Of a DNA stretch of 33,748 bases, positions 26,041 to 33,748 are shown in pieces; position 1 is the stretch's first letter, and the number at the start of each line of letters is the position of its first letter. The notes under the pieces are model-generated. The model ran no database searches. It saw only the letters and a program-made list of their open reading frames with translations, and was not told where the DNA came from. Made by a program: the position numbers and the translations under genes. This DNA comes from Deltaproteobacteria bacterium (GTDB lineage Bacteria > Desulfobacterota > Desulfarculia > Adiutricales > Adiutricaceae), in assembly GCA_031264015.1 (NCBI GenBank), contig JAISET010000038.1:1-33748 (forward strand), given 5' to 3'.

Positions 26041-26324
26041 CTTAACGAGACAACTTAACCAGACAATTATAGCTGGCTTTCACCAACAAGTAAAGTGGGT
26101 TAGAGATAATAATTTGTCAGTAAAATGGATCACATGAAAAGACTTGCATGCAATCTTAAAATTGTTATTCAAATTTGCATTCAAAATGTGATTAATTTTG
26201 AAAGCGATCTTTGTTAAGTCTCTCAATCCAAGGCCAATTAGTTAATTGTATCATACCCTTTTTATCCTTAGCCACTTGAGACAGTCCTACTTAAACTTTT
26301 TGCATTGCTTCATCTAGAGATTTG
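26041..26324. other. A+T-rich non-coding stretch inside the island
   Basis: I see no gene in this stretch or in the bases up to the transposase end at 26458. It contains the divergent promoter of the hypothetical gene at its left end, and the first arm of a 22-bp inverted repeat begins just after it. Confidence 0.5.
26066..26094 (-). promoter_or_regulatory. Candidate minus-strand promoter for the 25182-25979 gene
   Basis: Read on the minus strand, TTTACT (26094-26089) and a perfect TATAAT (26071-26066) are separated by 17 bp. The site lies about 90 nt upstream of the ATG at 25979. Confidence 0.5.
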
Positions 26325-26476
26325 AATATTGATCAACAGGTAAAAACCCCAGCCTGTTCATTTTAAAGACATTTGACTACTGTATCTTGTGTTTTCCCTT
26401 AATTATAGTCACTATATATAGTGCTGACTTTGGCCCTAAGAAAAAAATAGGGACTTTTTACCGGTTGATCAATATT
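26325..26476. repeat. 22-bp inverted repeat pair at the transposase 3' end
   Basis: Arms at 26325-26346 and 26455-26476 are reverse complements at 21 of 22 positions, separated by 108 bp. The right arm overlaps the last codons and stop of the transposase. The spacer holds a perfect 14-bp palindrome, CACTATATATAGTG (26410-26423), and a CCCTA/TAGGG hairpin (26435-26452). It may mark an inverted duplication of the element's end. Confidence 0.7.
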
Positions 26477-27449
26477 GAGTTGCCAAAACATTTTTTCCGC
26501 AAAACCCTCCAGATTTGTTCTGCAGGATTGAGCTCAGGACTATACGGAGGCAACTTTGGCAAAGAAAAGTTTTTTGGGAGTATTGTGTCTTTACTTCCAT
26601 GGGATGACGCGCCATCTAAAACCATAACGACAAATTTATCTCTGTATTTGTTTTTCAATAACTTCAGGAAGGCATTCATATTTTTAGTGTCCATTTTATT
26701 TATCTGCTATCATATAGTCAAGTTTTCCATTCCAAGGGCAAATAGAAGCATACGCATAACGATACTCCCGGATTATACAAGTCTTTACCATCGGTCGGTT
26801 CGGATATGGAGCCCGACAAGATTGAGGATAATAGAGTCGACCAAATCTGGCTTCGTCTTGAAACACCAGCTTTACAGGTAATCTTTCTTTGTTTTTCCTC
26901 GAGATGGAAGCCAGCATTTTTGGGAGTTTTTTTAAACCCCTCCTGTGGGGCAGGGTCACTCTTAGGGTGGCTGGTGTCCGGCTCCGTCTTTCTCCACCCA
27001 TTTCTTTCCAGCATTCTATATGTTGTAGACAAAGGTATGTCATGACCGGCTAATTCTCGCAGCTGGTTATGGATTGGAGCCGCGTCAATTAATTCTCCCG
27101 CCAGAGACTGGTCAAGGAATTTGCCCAAGAACTCCGCCTCCTCCTCCTCTGGCGTCATGAGTTGGTTCCGTCTCCAGCAGCGGTTCTCAGTCGTTTCGTG
27201 GAATTCAGCACCCGCCATCCCTTCAATTAGGTGCCTGTTACGGTTAACAGTCATTGTGGAGATCCCTAGAAGTTCAGCTGTCTGCCCGACTGTAATGTTA
27301 AACCTGCCATTTACAAAAAAACTTCGTTCAGCCCATGCGACGGCTCCGGCGACGCAGGCAGGCTTCTCGCCGGCCCCCGCCGGAACTGCTTGACATGCTC
27401 TGAAATCCCCGTGGAAAGTAGCTTTGACAGATTTTTTGTAGATCGACAA
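26458..27449 (-). pseudogene. IS630-family transposase split over three reading frames
   Basis: Frame one (from 27449) gives an N-terminal helix-turn-helix region (TVGQTAELLGISTMTVNR) and RMLERNGWRKTEPDTSHPKSD. Frame two gives KKLPKMLASISRKNKERLPVKL and FQDEARFGRL with the first catalytic Asp. Frame three (26694-26458) gives VVMVLDGASSHGS and LPPYSPELNPAEQIW with the second Asp and the Glu. All three DDE residues are therefore present, but two +1 (or -2) frame changes are needed. The first falls at an A7 run in GGTTTAAAAAAACTCC (minus strand, near 26930-26940); the second is at TAAAATG (26698-26692), where a stop is followed one base later by ATG. Either the copy is decayed, or it uses slippage and reinitiation; some IS630 members are known to use frameshifting. 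Confidence 0.8.
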
Positions 27450-27697
27450 TATAAAATTAACTCCGTCTGTTTCTTTTCAGTCCCAAAAACTTCCCCGCTC
27501 GTCTCTCTTCCTCCCCAAAAAGCCCGCCGCGGGACTTATTTCCGCCCCGCTCGGCGCCCCGTTTTTCACCGCGTCGCGCCTCTCGACTTTTTGATTGAAT
27601 TGTATTATCATTGGTCCAGATATAGTTTCTTTTGACCTACACAACATGCTCTCTTCGGTCAAATTGAGCGTGTTTTTTGGTTTTTTCGGAGGTGACG

Positions 27698-28819
27698 GTG
27701 GAGCCGTCGGAGATCGATCTCACCGCCGCCGTCTCCTGGGCGGCCCGCTTCTTTCCCGGCCCGGGGGACGTCGCGGCCGAGCCCCTGCCCGGGGACGCCT
27801 CCCCCAGGCGCTACGTCCGCCTGCGCCGGGGCGCCGGGAGCCGCCTGCTGCTGGTCGGTCCGGACAGGGAGGAGAACAGGCGCTGGCTTTTCCTGGGCCG
27901 GCAGCTTTGGTACCATGGCCTGGCCCTGCCCCGCGTCCCGCGGGCCGACCTGGAGGCCGGCTGGTTTCTGGTGGAGGACCTGGGGACGGCGAGGCTCGAT
28001 TCTCTTTGGGAGGGGGGGGCGGACCCCGTCGCCCTCCGGGACGCCTACGCCTCGGTCATGACGGCCTTGGCGGACTGGCATACCCGCGCCCTGGGGGCGG
28101 CCGGCGGCTTCGCCTCCCTCAACCCCGCCTACGAGCCGGACTTTGTTTTTAAGTGGGAGTGGGGATACCTCCTGGACGGCCTGGCACGCCTGGGCCTGCC
28201 CGAGGCCCTGGAGCCCGGCCCGGGCCTGCTCCGGGAGGCCGGGGAGCTTTGCGCCGCGGCCTGTTTGAACGCCTCTCCCCGGGTGCTGATCCACCGGGAT
28301 TTTCAGAGCCGCAACCTGATGGTCGTCCCCGGGGGCGTCGTCATTATCGACTGGCAGGGGGCGAGACTTGGCCCCGCCGCCTACGACCTGGCCAGCCTGC
28401 TCTACGACCCCTACGTCCCCGCGGACGACGAGTTTCGTCTGTTCTGCCTGGGGGCGTATCTGCGCGCCCTGGAGCGCTCCGGCGGCGTCGCGGCCGTCCT
28501 GGGCGAGCGCGCCGACGCCGACGCCTCCGCCCCCGGGCCCGGCTCGCCCGAAGGCCTGCTGGAGGCCATGAGACCGGCGGCGGTCGCCAGGCTTATGCAG
28601 GCCTCGGGGGCTTATCTGAGTCTCTGGCTGGTCAGGGGCAGGCCGGCCTACCGGGCCCATCTGCCCGTCTCCCTGGGCCGGGCGGCCGCTCTTCTGCGGG
28701 GCCCCGTCCCGCCCGGCGGGCCGTCCGGCCGGCCTCCCAACCCGTCTGCCGACTTGCCGCTTCTGGGCGGCCTGCTGGCGAAGGCCGCTTTACTGGCGGA
28801 GGAAAAATGTCGGCTATGA
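27698..28819 (+). CDS. Aminoglycoside-phosphotransferase-fold kinase, AmgK-like
   Basis: A 373-aa cytoplasmic kinase. GDASPRRYVRL and the Brenner motif HRDFQSRNLMVV, followed by IIDWQGARLGPAAYDLASLLYDPY, match the sugar-kinase branch that includes AmgK, which phosphorylates MurNAc/GlcNAc at the anomeric position. The known partner of AmgK is the nucleotidyltransferase MurU; a MurU-like gene ends at 22766, just across the island. GTG 27698 is chosen because GGAGG (27688-27692) lies five bases before it; an upstream TTG at 27677 stays open but has no ribosome site. The stop overlaps the der start region (ATGA at 28816-28819), so the two are probably coupled. Family is firm; the exact substrate is inferred from context. 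Confidence 0.85.
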   Translation: MEPSEIDLTAAVSWAARFFPGPGDVAAEPLPGDASPRRYVRLRRGAGSRLLLVGPDREENRRWLFLGRQLWYHGLALPRVPRADLEAGWFLVEDLGTARLDSLWEGGADPVALRDAYASVMTALADWHTRALGAAGGFASLNPAYEPDFVFKWEWGYLLDGLARLGLPEALEPGPGLLREAGELCAAACLNASPRVLIHRDFQSRNLMVVPGGVVIIDWQGARLGPAAYDLASLLYDPYVPADDEFRLFCLGAYLRALERSGGVAAVLGERADADASAPGPGSPEGLLEAMRPAAVARLMQASGAYLSLWLVRGRPAYRAHLPVSLGRAAALLRGPVPPGGPSGRPPNPSADLPLLGGLLAKAALLAEEKCRL

Positions 28820-30714
28820 TCGCCTTGGTGGGGCGCCCCAACGTGGGCAAATCGTCCCTGTTCAACCGTCTTCTGCGCCGCTCGGCCGCCCTGGTCGACG
28901 ACCGCCCCGGGGTGACCCGCGACCGCCACGTGGCTCGCCTGGTCATCGAGGGCCGGGAGGGTCTTTTGGTGGACACGGGGGGCTTCGAGTTTTCCGACGT
29001 GGACCCGCTGGCCGGGCCCATCACGGCCCAGATCAGGGCTGCCCTGGAGCGCTGCGACCTGGCCGTGCTGGTGGTGGACGGGCTGTCGGGGCTGCATCCC
29101 CAGGACGCCGAGATGGCCCGCATCCTGCGCCAGGAGGGCCTCAAAGTCGTCGTGGCGGTCAACAAGCTGGACCGGCCCCAGGACTTTGACGCGTCGTTGG
29201 AGTTTCACGGGCTGGGCCTCGAGCAGATGTTCCCGGTCTCCGCCGCCCACGGGACCGGGGTCGAGGAGCTCAGGGCGGCTTTGTTCGAGAGCCTCGAGCC
29301 GACGATGGCGGACGACGACGACGCGGACGCCCCGCCGCCGCCGCCCAGGGTGGCCGTCATCGGCAGGCCCAACGCCGGGAAGTCGTCGTTAATCAACCGC
29401 CTGGTCGGCGAGGACCGCCTGGTGGTGGACGCCAGGCCCGGGACGACCAGGGACGCCATCGAGGTCCCCCTGGAGTCCGGGGGCAGGCCCTACGTCCTGG
29501 TGGACACGGCCGGGGTCAGGCGCCGGGGCCGGGTGGGCGAGAGGCTGGAGAAGCTCTCGGTCATGCGGGCCATCGAGGGCATCGAGCGGGCCGACGTGGC
29601 CGTCCTGGTGGTGGACGCCCTGGAGGGCCTGGCCGAGCAGGACGCCCACATCGCCGGCTACGCCCACGAGCGGGGCCGCCCGATGATCATCCTCCTGAAC
29701 AAGTGGGACGCCGTTCCCGACAAGGAGGAGACCCGCGGAAACATCGCCAGGGAGATGGACCTCAAGCTGGTCTTTCTGGCGGACGCCCCGGTGATGACGG
29801 TCTCGGCCATGACGGGGGCGGGCCTCAAAAAACTGTTCCCGACCGTCGACCGGCTGATGGCCCAGTACGTCTTCCGGGCCTCCACCGCCGACGTCAACAA
29901 GGTTCTGCGCGAGGCGCTGGCCGCTCACACCCCGCCTTTCGTCGGGCCCAGGCGCCCCAAGTTTTTCTACGCCGCCCAGGTGGCCACCAGGCCCCCGACT
30001 TTCGTGGCCTTCGCCGACCGCCCCGAGGCCGTGCATTTCTCCTACAAGCGCTATCTGGTCAACCGCCTGAAAGACGCCTTCGGCCTGGACCTGGTCCCCG
30101 TGGTCCTGCGAATCCGCAGCCGCCGCGACGAGGAGCGCTCCGGACGCCCCAGAAAGCCGCCCCAGGCACGCCCGGCCCCCGTCTCCCGGACCCTCGAGTC
30201 CCGGGGCCCCGACGCCCCCGAGGCCGCCTCCGACAGGGAGCTGGCCCGCGAGCTCGAGAGGAGCGCCCCCGCCGGCCAAAAGCGCGCGGCGCCGGGCCGG
30301 GCCTCGCTCCCGAAGCCCGCCGCCCCCGGGCCCGCCGCGCGGGTCACGCCCGTCAAGGCCGCGCCCCGCAAGGCCAGGTTGTTCGACGACGACCTCTTTG
30401 ACGACGACGCCCCCAAGGCCGGTCCACCCAAGGCCGGGGCCGTCCATTCCAAGGCCGGGTCCGCGACGTCCGGGGCCCCGTCCGCCAAGCTGCCCGGGGC
30501 CAAGCCCAGGCCCGCGTCCGCCAAGCTGCCCGGGGCCAAGGCGGATCCTCCCAAGCCCAAGGCGCCGCCGGTCGGACGCCCGAAGGCCGCGACGACCCCC
30601 AAGGCCGGGACCGCCAAGGACCAGGCCGCCCCCTTCACGGGCAGGAACAAGGCCAAGTCCCCCAAAAAGAAGACGCCCGGCCGCAAGAGGACGGGCAGGC
30701 AGCCGAAGAAATAA
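28807..30714 (+). CDS. der: Ribosome-assembly GTPase Der with long basic C-terminal tail
   Basis: A 635-aa tandem GTPase for 50S subunit maturation (EngA/Der). The first G domain has GRPNVGKSS near residue 9, PGVTRDR, DTGGF and NKLD. The second has GRPNAGKSS near 187, PGTTRDA, DTAGVRRR and NKWD. The KH-like domain ends near residue 437 (VPVVLRIRSRR). The remaining roughly 195 residues are a Pro/Ala/Lys/Arg-rich tail with repeats such as AKLPGAKP, making the protein well over the usual 440-490 aa. ATG 28807 is preceded by GGAGG (28798-28802). ATG 28816, three codons later, overlaps the upstream stop and is an equal alternative. Confidence 0.95.
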   Translation: MSAMIALVGRPNVGKSSLFNRLLRRSAALVDDRPGVTRDRHVARLVIEGREGLLVDTGGFEFSDVDPLAGPITAQIRAALERCDLAVLVVDGLSGLHPQDAEMARILRQEGLKVVVAVNKLDRPQDFDASLEFHGLGLEQMFPVSAAHGTGVEELRAALFESLEPTMADDDDADAPPPPPRVAVIGRPNAGKSSLINRLVGEDRLVVDARPGTTRDAIEVPLESGGRPYVLVDTAGVRRRGRVGERLEKLSVMRAIEGIERADVAVLVVDALEGLAEQDAHIAGYAHERGRPMIILLNKWDAVPDKEETRGNIAREMDLKLVFLADAPVMTVSAMTGAGLKKLFPTVDRLMAQYVFRASTADVNKVLREALAAHTPPFVGPRRPKFFYAAQVATRPPTFVAFADRPEAVHFSYKRYLVNRLKDAFGLDLVPVVLRIRSRRDEERSGRPRKPPQARPAPVSRTLESRGPDAPEAASDRELARELERSAPAGQKRAAPGRASLPKPAAPGPAARVTPVKAAPRKARLFDDDLFDDDAPKAGPPKAGAVHSKAGSATSGAPSAKLPGAKPRPASAKLPGAKADPPKPKAPPVGRPKAATTPKAGTAKDQAAPFTGRNKAKSPKKKTPGRKRTGRQPKK

Positions 30715-30779
30715 TCATGGCGCCTCTCGGCAGGACCGCCAGGACTTGCCGGCCAGGGACTTTTTGAAGAAATAATCAT
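30705..30779. repeat. 14-bp direct repeat around the der stop codon
   Basis: GAAGAAATAATCAT at 30705-30718 spans the last codons and stop of der and recurs exactly at 30766-30779, again with the same stop context. This suggests a small local duplication downstream of the gene. Confidence 0.6.
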
Positions 30780-30912
30780 AGCCGGCCCGGACCGCCGGCT
30801 GCCTGACGGCTCGTCATGGCGGGGGAGGCGGGTTTTTAAGGGCGCCCGGCGCGATCGTCCGTTAGGCCGGCGGGCGGCCAACCTGCGGGCAATATAAAAA
30901 AAGGATAATGAA

Positions 30913-32301
30913 ATGAGGAACATGGCCACCAGGACGCTTTTTTATCTTTTTTTAATTTCCGTGTCTTTCGCAGTCGCCGCGGCCTGCCCTGGCTTCGGGG
31001 TGGCCGCCCGGGCCCAGGACGCCGGCGCCCCCGGTTTCGTCCCCGCCGACGCCGCTCCCGAGGCCCCGGCTCCCGGCGCCGCGCGGTTCGTCGACGAGGA
31101 CGTCTCGGCGGAGGAAGCCGGGGGCGAGGGCGCGGACGGAACATTGGCCGGGGGCTCGGACAGTCACCCGGCGGCGCCGCCCGCCATGGCCTCGGCGCCG
31201 CCGGCCCCGGCGCGCCCGCTGCCCACTGTGCCCGAGCTGGCCCCGGCCGGAGGGCCGCCGACATTCATTTTGGTGGCGCCCGAGACGGGGCACTGGTCCG
31301 TCTTCGGGAGCGAGGCCGTCCTGGGGGCCGAGCTGGCCATTAAAAACATGGGCGGCAACTTCGCCCTGAAGACCGTCGACGAGTCGGACCCCGCCCTGGC
31401 CGGCTATCTGCAGGCCCTGGGCTCGCCGCTGGTGGTCTTCGGGCATCTTTTCGAGACGACCCTGGCCCAGGCGGCGCCGTATTATAAAAAGATCGGCGCC
31501 CCGGTCATCCTCACCTACATCGAAAGCCCCCAGACCGCCGACCTGGGCCCGGGCTACGTGCGCCTGCTCCCGGACCCCGCCAGCCAGGGCAGGCGCCTGG
31601 CCAGGGAGGTGCCCAGAAGCGGCAAGCGCGTCCGCCAAGTTTTCATTCTGGAGGGGCCGGACCAGCCGCAAAAAGAGCTGGCCGAGGCCTTCAGGCAGCA
31701 CCTGGTCAACCCCGCCGCCCCCGAGCCCACCAAGGCCGACCCCAAGCCTCAGAAGCCCAGGGCCATGAAGCCGTCCCAGGTGACCACCGTCGCCATCGAG
31801 AACGCCGACGACCTTTTGGCGGTCAACGACTTCAAGAGCACGCCCCAGGACTGGATCCTGGTGGCCCTGCCGCCCCGTCTGGCCATGCGGGCCGCCCCGA
31901 TTCTGGGGGGCAGCAGCATGAAGAGGGCGACGTTTTTGCTGCCGATGTCGCTTTCCGTCAGGGAGATCGGCGCCGCCTTCCTGGCCGCGGACATCCGTAA
32001 CGCCCAGATGGCCCTGCCGCTGGAGTTCGGGTCCGGCAAGACAGCCAACAAGAACCTCTCCGAGTTTCGGCGCAGATACCTGCAGTTCCATCGCCGGGAG
32101 CCCAGCTGGGCCGCCGTGGTCGCCTACGATGCCGCCACCCTGGCGCAGCTGGCCGTCTCCAACGAGGGCGGGGCCATGTCGTACCTGAGCGACGGCGAGA
32201 TGGCCCACGTGACCGCCGCCGGGCGGCCGACCCTCGGCTCCGACGGCTGGCCGGTCTCCATGGTCAAAATGAACGCGGATCAGCTGCACTGGCTCCCTTA
32301 A
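30913..32301 (+). CDS. Exported periplasmic-binding-fold protein, LppC/LpoA-like
   Basis: A 462-aa exported protein. Residues 1-35 are a signal peptide: a basic start, the hydrophobic LFYLFLISVSFAVAAA core, and a probable cut at ARA-Q. The Cys after AVAAA could instead be a weak lipobox. A Pro/Ala/Glu-rich linker (about 36-115) leads to a type-1 periplasmic-binding domain (about 117-455; FILVAPETGHWSVFGSEAVLGAELAI and PLVVFGHLFETTLAQAAPYY). This fold is shared by amino-acid-binding proteins and by LppC/LpoA, which activate penicillin-binding proteins. No ABC transporter genes are adjacent, which slightly favours the latter. ATG 30913 has AAGGA seven bases upstream (30901-30905). Confidence 0.78.
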   Translation: MRNMATRTLFYLFLISVSFAVAAACPGFGVAARAQDAGAPGFVPADAAPEAPAPGAARFVDEDVSAEEAGGEGADGTLAGGSDSHPAAPPAMASAPPAPARPLPTVPELAPAGGPPTFILVAPETGHWSVFGSEAVLGAELAIKNMGGNFALKTVDESDPALAGYLQALGSPLVVFGHLFETTLAQAAPYYKKIGAPVILTYIESPQTADLGPGYVRLLPDPASQGRRLAREVPRSGKRVRQVFILEGPDQPQKELAEAFRQHLVNPAAPEPTKADPKPQKPRAMKPSQVTTVAIENADDLLAVNDFKSTPQDWILVALPPRLAMRAAPILGGSSMKRATFLLPMSLSVREIGAAFLAADIRNAQMALPLEFGSGKTANKNLSEFRRRYLQFHRREPSWAAVVAYDAATLAQLAVSNEGGAMSYLSDGEMAHVTAAGRPTLGSDGWPVSMVKMNADQLHWLP

Positions 32302-32351
32302 GTTTTTAGTCCGGCGGAGTTTTTCTTCCTGATAATAACAATATTGCCGTT

Positions 32352-32410
32352 GTGACTTTAACTGTGACTTTTACTGGTCTTTGACCGTGACTTTGACAGT
32401 GACTATAATT
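32352..32410. repeat. Five tandem 12-bp repeats upstream of dinB
   Basis: Units start at 32352, 32364, 32376 (11 bp), 32387 and 32399, following GTGACTTTNACN with substitutions. A related CACTTTGACC occurs at 32425-32434. The array overlaps the probable dinB promoter. Confidence 0.7.
32381..32409 (+). promoter_or_regulatory. Candidate strong promoter of dinB
   Basis: TTGACC (32381-32386) and TATAAT (32404-32409) are 17 bp apart, a near-consensus sigma70 promoter about 95 nt upstream of the dinB ATG. The core elements lie within the 12-bp tandem repeats, so a repeat-binding regulator would compete with polymerase. No CTGT-N8-ACAG LexA box was found. Confidence 0.65.
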
Positions 32411-32505
32411 TTATTTACAATTTTCACTTTGACCGCGTCGGCGTCTTTGTCAGAAGCCGCGGCCGCGGCCAAAGCTGTTTCTATTCTTCTGCGCGGCGGG
32501 GAAGC

Positions 32506-33748
32506 ATGGAGGACCAGGGCGACATAAAGGCCCTCCCCTGGGACGGGCGCTGGATCGTCCATCTCGACTTGGACGCCTTCTACGCCTCGGTCGAGGTGCT
32601 GGACAATCCCGAACTGCGCGGGCTGCCGGTCATAGTCGGCGGCCAGGTCTTGAGAAGCGTGGTCTCCACCTGCTCCTACGAGGCCAGGGCCAGGGGCGTC
32701 CGCTCCGGCATGCCCGGGGTGGAGGCCAGGAGGCTCTGCCCCGAGGGCATATTTTTGCCGGTCAGGATGTGGCGCTACCGGGAGATGTCGGGCAGGGTCA
32801 TGGAGATCTTCCGGCGCTACACGCCCCTGGTCGAGCCCCTGGCCCTGGACGAGGCCTTTCTGGACGTCACGGGGTCCCTGCGGCTCTTCGGGCCCGCCGA
32901 CCAAATAGCCGGGCGCGTCCGCCGGGAGGTTTTCGCCGAGACCGGCCTGACCATCAGCGCCGGGGTCTCGACGATCAAGCATCTGGCCAAGATCGCCTCG
33001 GGGTTCAAAAAACCGGACGGGCTGACGGTCATAGAGCGGGGCCGGGAGCTGGAGTTTTTGAGGCCGCTGCCGATCGGGAAGCTCTGGGGGGTGGGCCGGG
33101 TGACCGAGAAGACGCTGCGGGACATGGGCGTCGCGACGGTGGGCCAGCTGGCCGACATGCCCGAGAAATACGTGGCCGCCCGCCTGGGCAAAAACGGCCT
33201 GCACCTGTGGTCCCTGGCCAACGGCGTCGACGACCGGCCGGTGGAGCCCGCCCGCGACGCCAAGAGCGTCGGCAACGAGGAGACGTACATGGAGGACGTC
33301 TCCGGCGAGGATGACGTCGGCGTCGAGCTGCTGGCCCTGGCCGTCAAAGTGTCCGCCAGGCTCCGGGACGCGGGTCTGGCCGCCATGACGGTCACCGTCA
33401 AGGCCAGGGACAACAAGTTTAAGACCGTGACCAGGTCCAGGACCCTCAAGGAGCCCCTGGCCGACCATCTTCGCCTCTTCGAGACGGCGACGGAGCTGTT
33501 CCCCCGGGAGCTCCCCGGACCATTCAGGCTTTTGGGGCTCTCCACCTCCAACCTGATCCCCGCCGGCCAGTTTTTTCGGCGGCCGGACCTCTTCGCCTCG
33601 GCCGGCCTGAAACCCGCCTCGCCCGCGCCCCGCATGAGCCCCAGGCTGGTCGAGGCCATGGACGCCGTCAACCGGCGCTTCGGCCGCGACCGCCTGATGC
33701 CCGCCACCCTCCTGCGTCGCTCGGAAAGGGACGACGACGGCGACGACG
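32506..33748 (+). CDS. dinB: DNA polymerase IV (Y-family), 3' end beyond window
   Basis: The first 414 codons of an error-prone translesion polymerase; the frame is still open at the window edge. The catalytic carboxylates are in DLDAFYASVE (D21) and LDEAFLDVTG (D115/E116). SYEARARGVRSGMP, AGVSTIKHLAKIAS and KPDGL follow as in the family, with the helix-hairpin-helix GVGRVTEKTLRDMG and the little-finger domain after it. The visible end already exceeds the usual core, with RRSERDDDGD suggesting a charged tail. ATG 32506 has GGGGA (32498-32502) upstream. The separate promoter and repeats suggest its own regulation. Confidence 0.95.
   Translation, partial: MEDQGDIKALPWDGRWIVHLDLDAFYASVEVLDNPELRGLPVIVGGQVLRSVVSTCSYEARARGVRSGMPGVEARRLCPEGIFLPVRMWRYREMSGRVMEIFRRYTPLVEPLALDEAFLDVTGSLRLFGPADQIAGRVRREVFAETGLTISAGVSTIKHLAKIASGFKKPDGLTVIERGRELEFLRPLPIGKLWGVGRVTEKTLRDMGVATVGQLADMPEKYVAARLGKNGLHLWSLANGVDDRPVEPARDAKSVGNEETYMEDVSGEDDVGVELLALAVKVSARLRDAGLAAMTVTVKARDNKFKTVTRSRTLKEPLADHLRLFETATELFPRELPGPFRLLGLSTSNLIPAGQFFRRPDLFASAGLKPASPAPRMSPRLVEAMDAVNRRFGRDRLMPATLLRRSERDDDGDD

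Larger units (their letters stand above)
26325..27480 (-). mobile_element. IS630-family insertion sequence, ends not determined
   Basis: The transposase remnant identifies the element. I could not find matching terminal inverted repeats on the two sides or a duplicated TA target, so the limits given are approximate; the left one includes the 22-bp inverted repeat beside the transposase end. It lies at the right edge of the A+T-richer island between the MurU-like and AmgK-like genes, and may have taken part in the insertion. Confidence 0.5.

Noticed and set aside
27455-27520. Possible right terminal repeat of the IS630 element (GGGACT motif)
   Set aside because: Only 6-7 bp agree with the left side, and no TA duplication is visible.
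32352-32505. LexA-type SOS box before dinB
   Set aside because: CTGT occurs near 32362, but no ACAG follows at the required spacing.

Overview
This window comes from a GC-rich, Gram-negative bacterium. The Gram-negative call rests on a murein-peptide ligase (Mpl), probable MurNAc-recycling enzymes and a periplasmic LppC/LpoA-like protein. Eukaryote-like Ser/Thr kinases with FHA and WD40 domains, an FHA-HD-GYP protein and the rnc-era arrangement would suit a deltaproteobacterial (Desulfobacterota or Myxococcota-like) lineage. That placement is inference, because the window has no rRNA or other phylogenetic marker. All chromosomal genes point rightward. The long antisense ORFs are by-products of GC-rich codon usage.

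Region 1 (288-9307) is a phospho-signalling locus: an FHA/zinc-ribbon/Ser-Thr kinase, a PP2C phosphatase overlapping it by 4 nt, a 1276-aa Ser/Thr kinase with TPR and two WD40 propellers, a frameshifted and internally deleted copy of that kinase, and an FHA-GAF-HD-GYP protein. The N-terminus of the WD40 kinase carries a regular series of TxxD motifs, the class of phosphothreonine site that FHA domains bind.

Region 2 (9308-14137) holds a 1155-aa soluble two-AAA+ protease. It joins a ClpA-like half (Clp-N-like domain plus AAA+), a degenerate receiver-like domain, and an FtsH-type AAA+ with an M41 zinc peptidase. It is followed by a 1-kb non-coding stretch dominated by a degenerate T-rich repeat array.

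Region 3 (14004-22766) is housekeeping: trkA and trkH (potassium uptake), an in-frame fusion of Mpl to RNase III, era, and a MurU-like sugar nucleotidyltransferase. Several of these proteins carry unusual low-complexity extensions or insertions.

Region 4 (about 22780-27650) is A+T-richer and carries minus-strand genes. It has one intact and two shorter or broken members of an uncharacterised paralogous family, and an IS630-type transposase split over three frames. It looks like an acquired island. It sits exactly between the MurU-like gene and an AmgK-like kinase gene, two enzymes that are neighbours in a known peptidoglycan-recycling pathway.

Region 5 (27698-33748) returns to plus-strand chromosomal genes: the AmgK-like kinase, der with a long basic tail, an LppC/LpoA-like periplasmic protein, and dinB (DNA polymerase IV), which runs off the window. 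A near-consensus promoter embedded in 12-bp tandem repeats precedes dinB.

The most novel items are the ClpA/receiver/FtsH fusion protease next to the FHA-kinase locus, the Mpl-RNase III fusion, and the TxxD array. No tRNA, rRNA or CRISPR array was seen.
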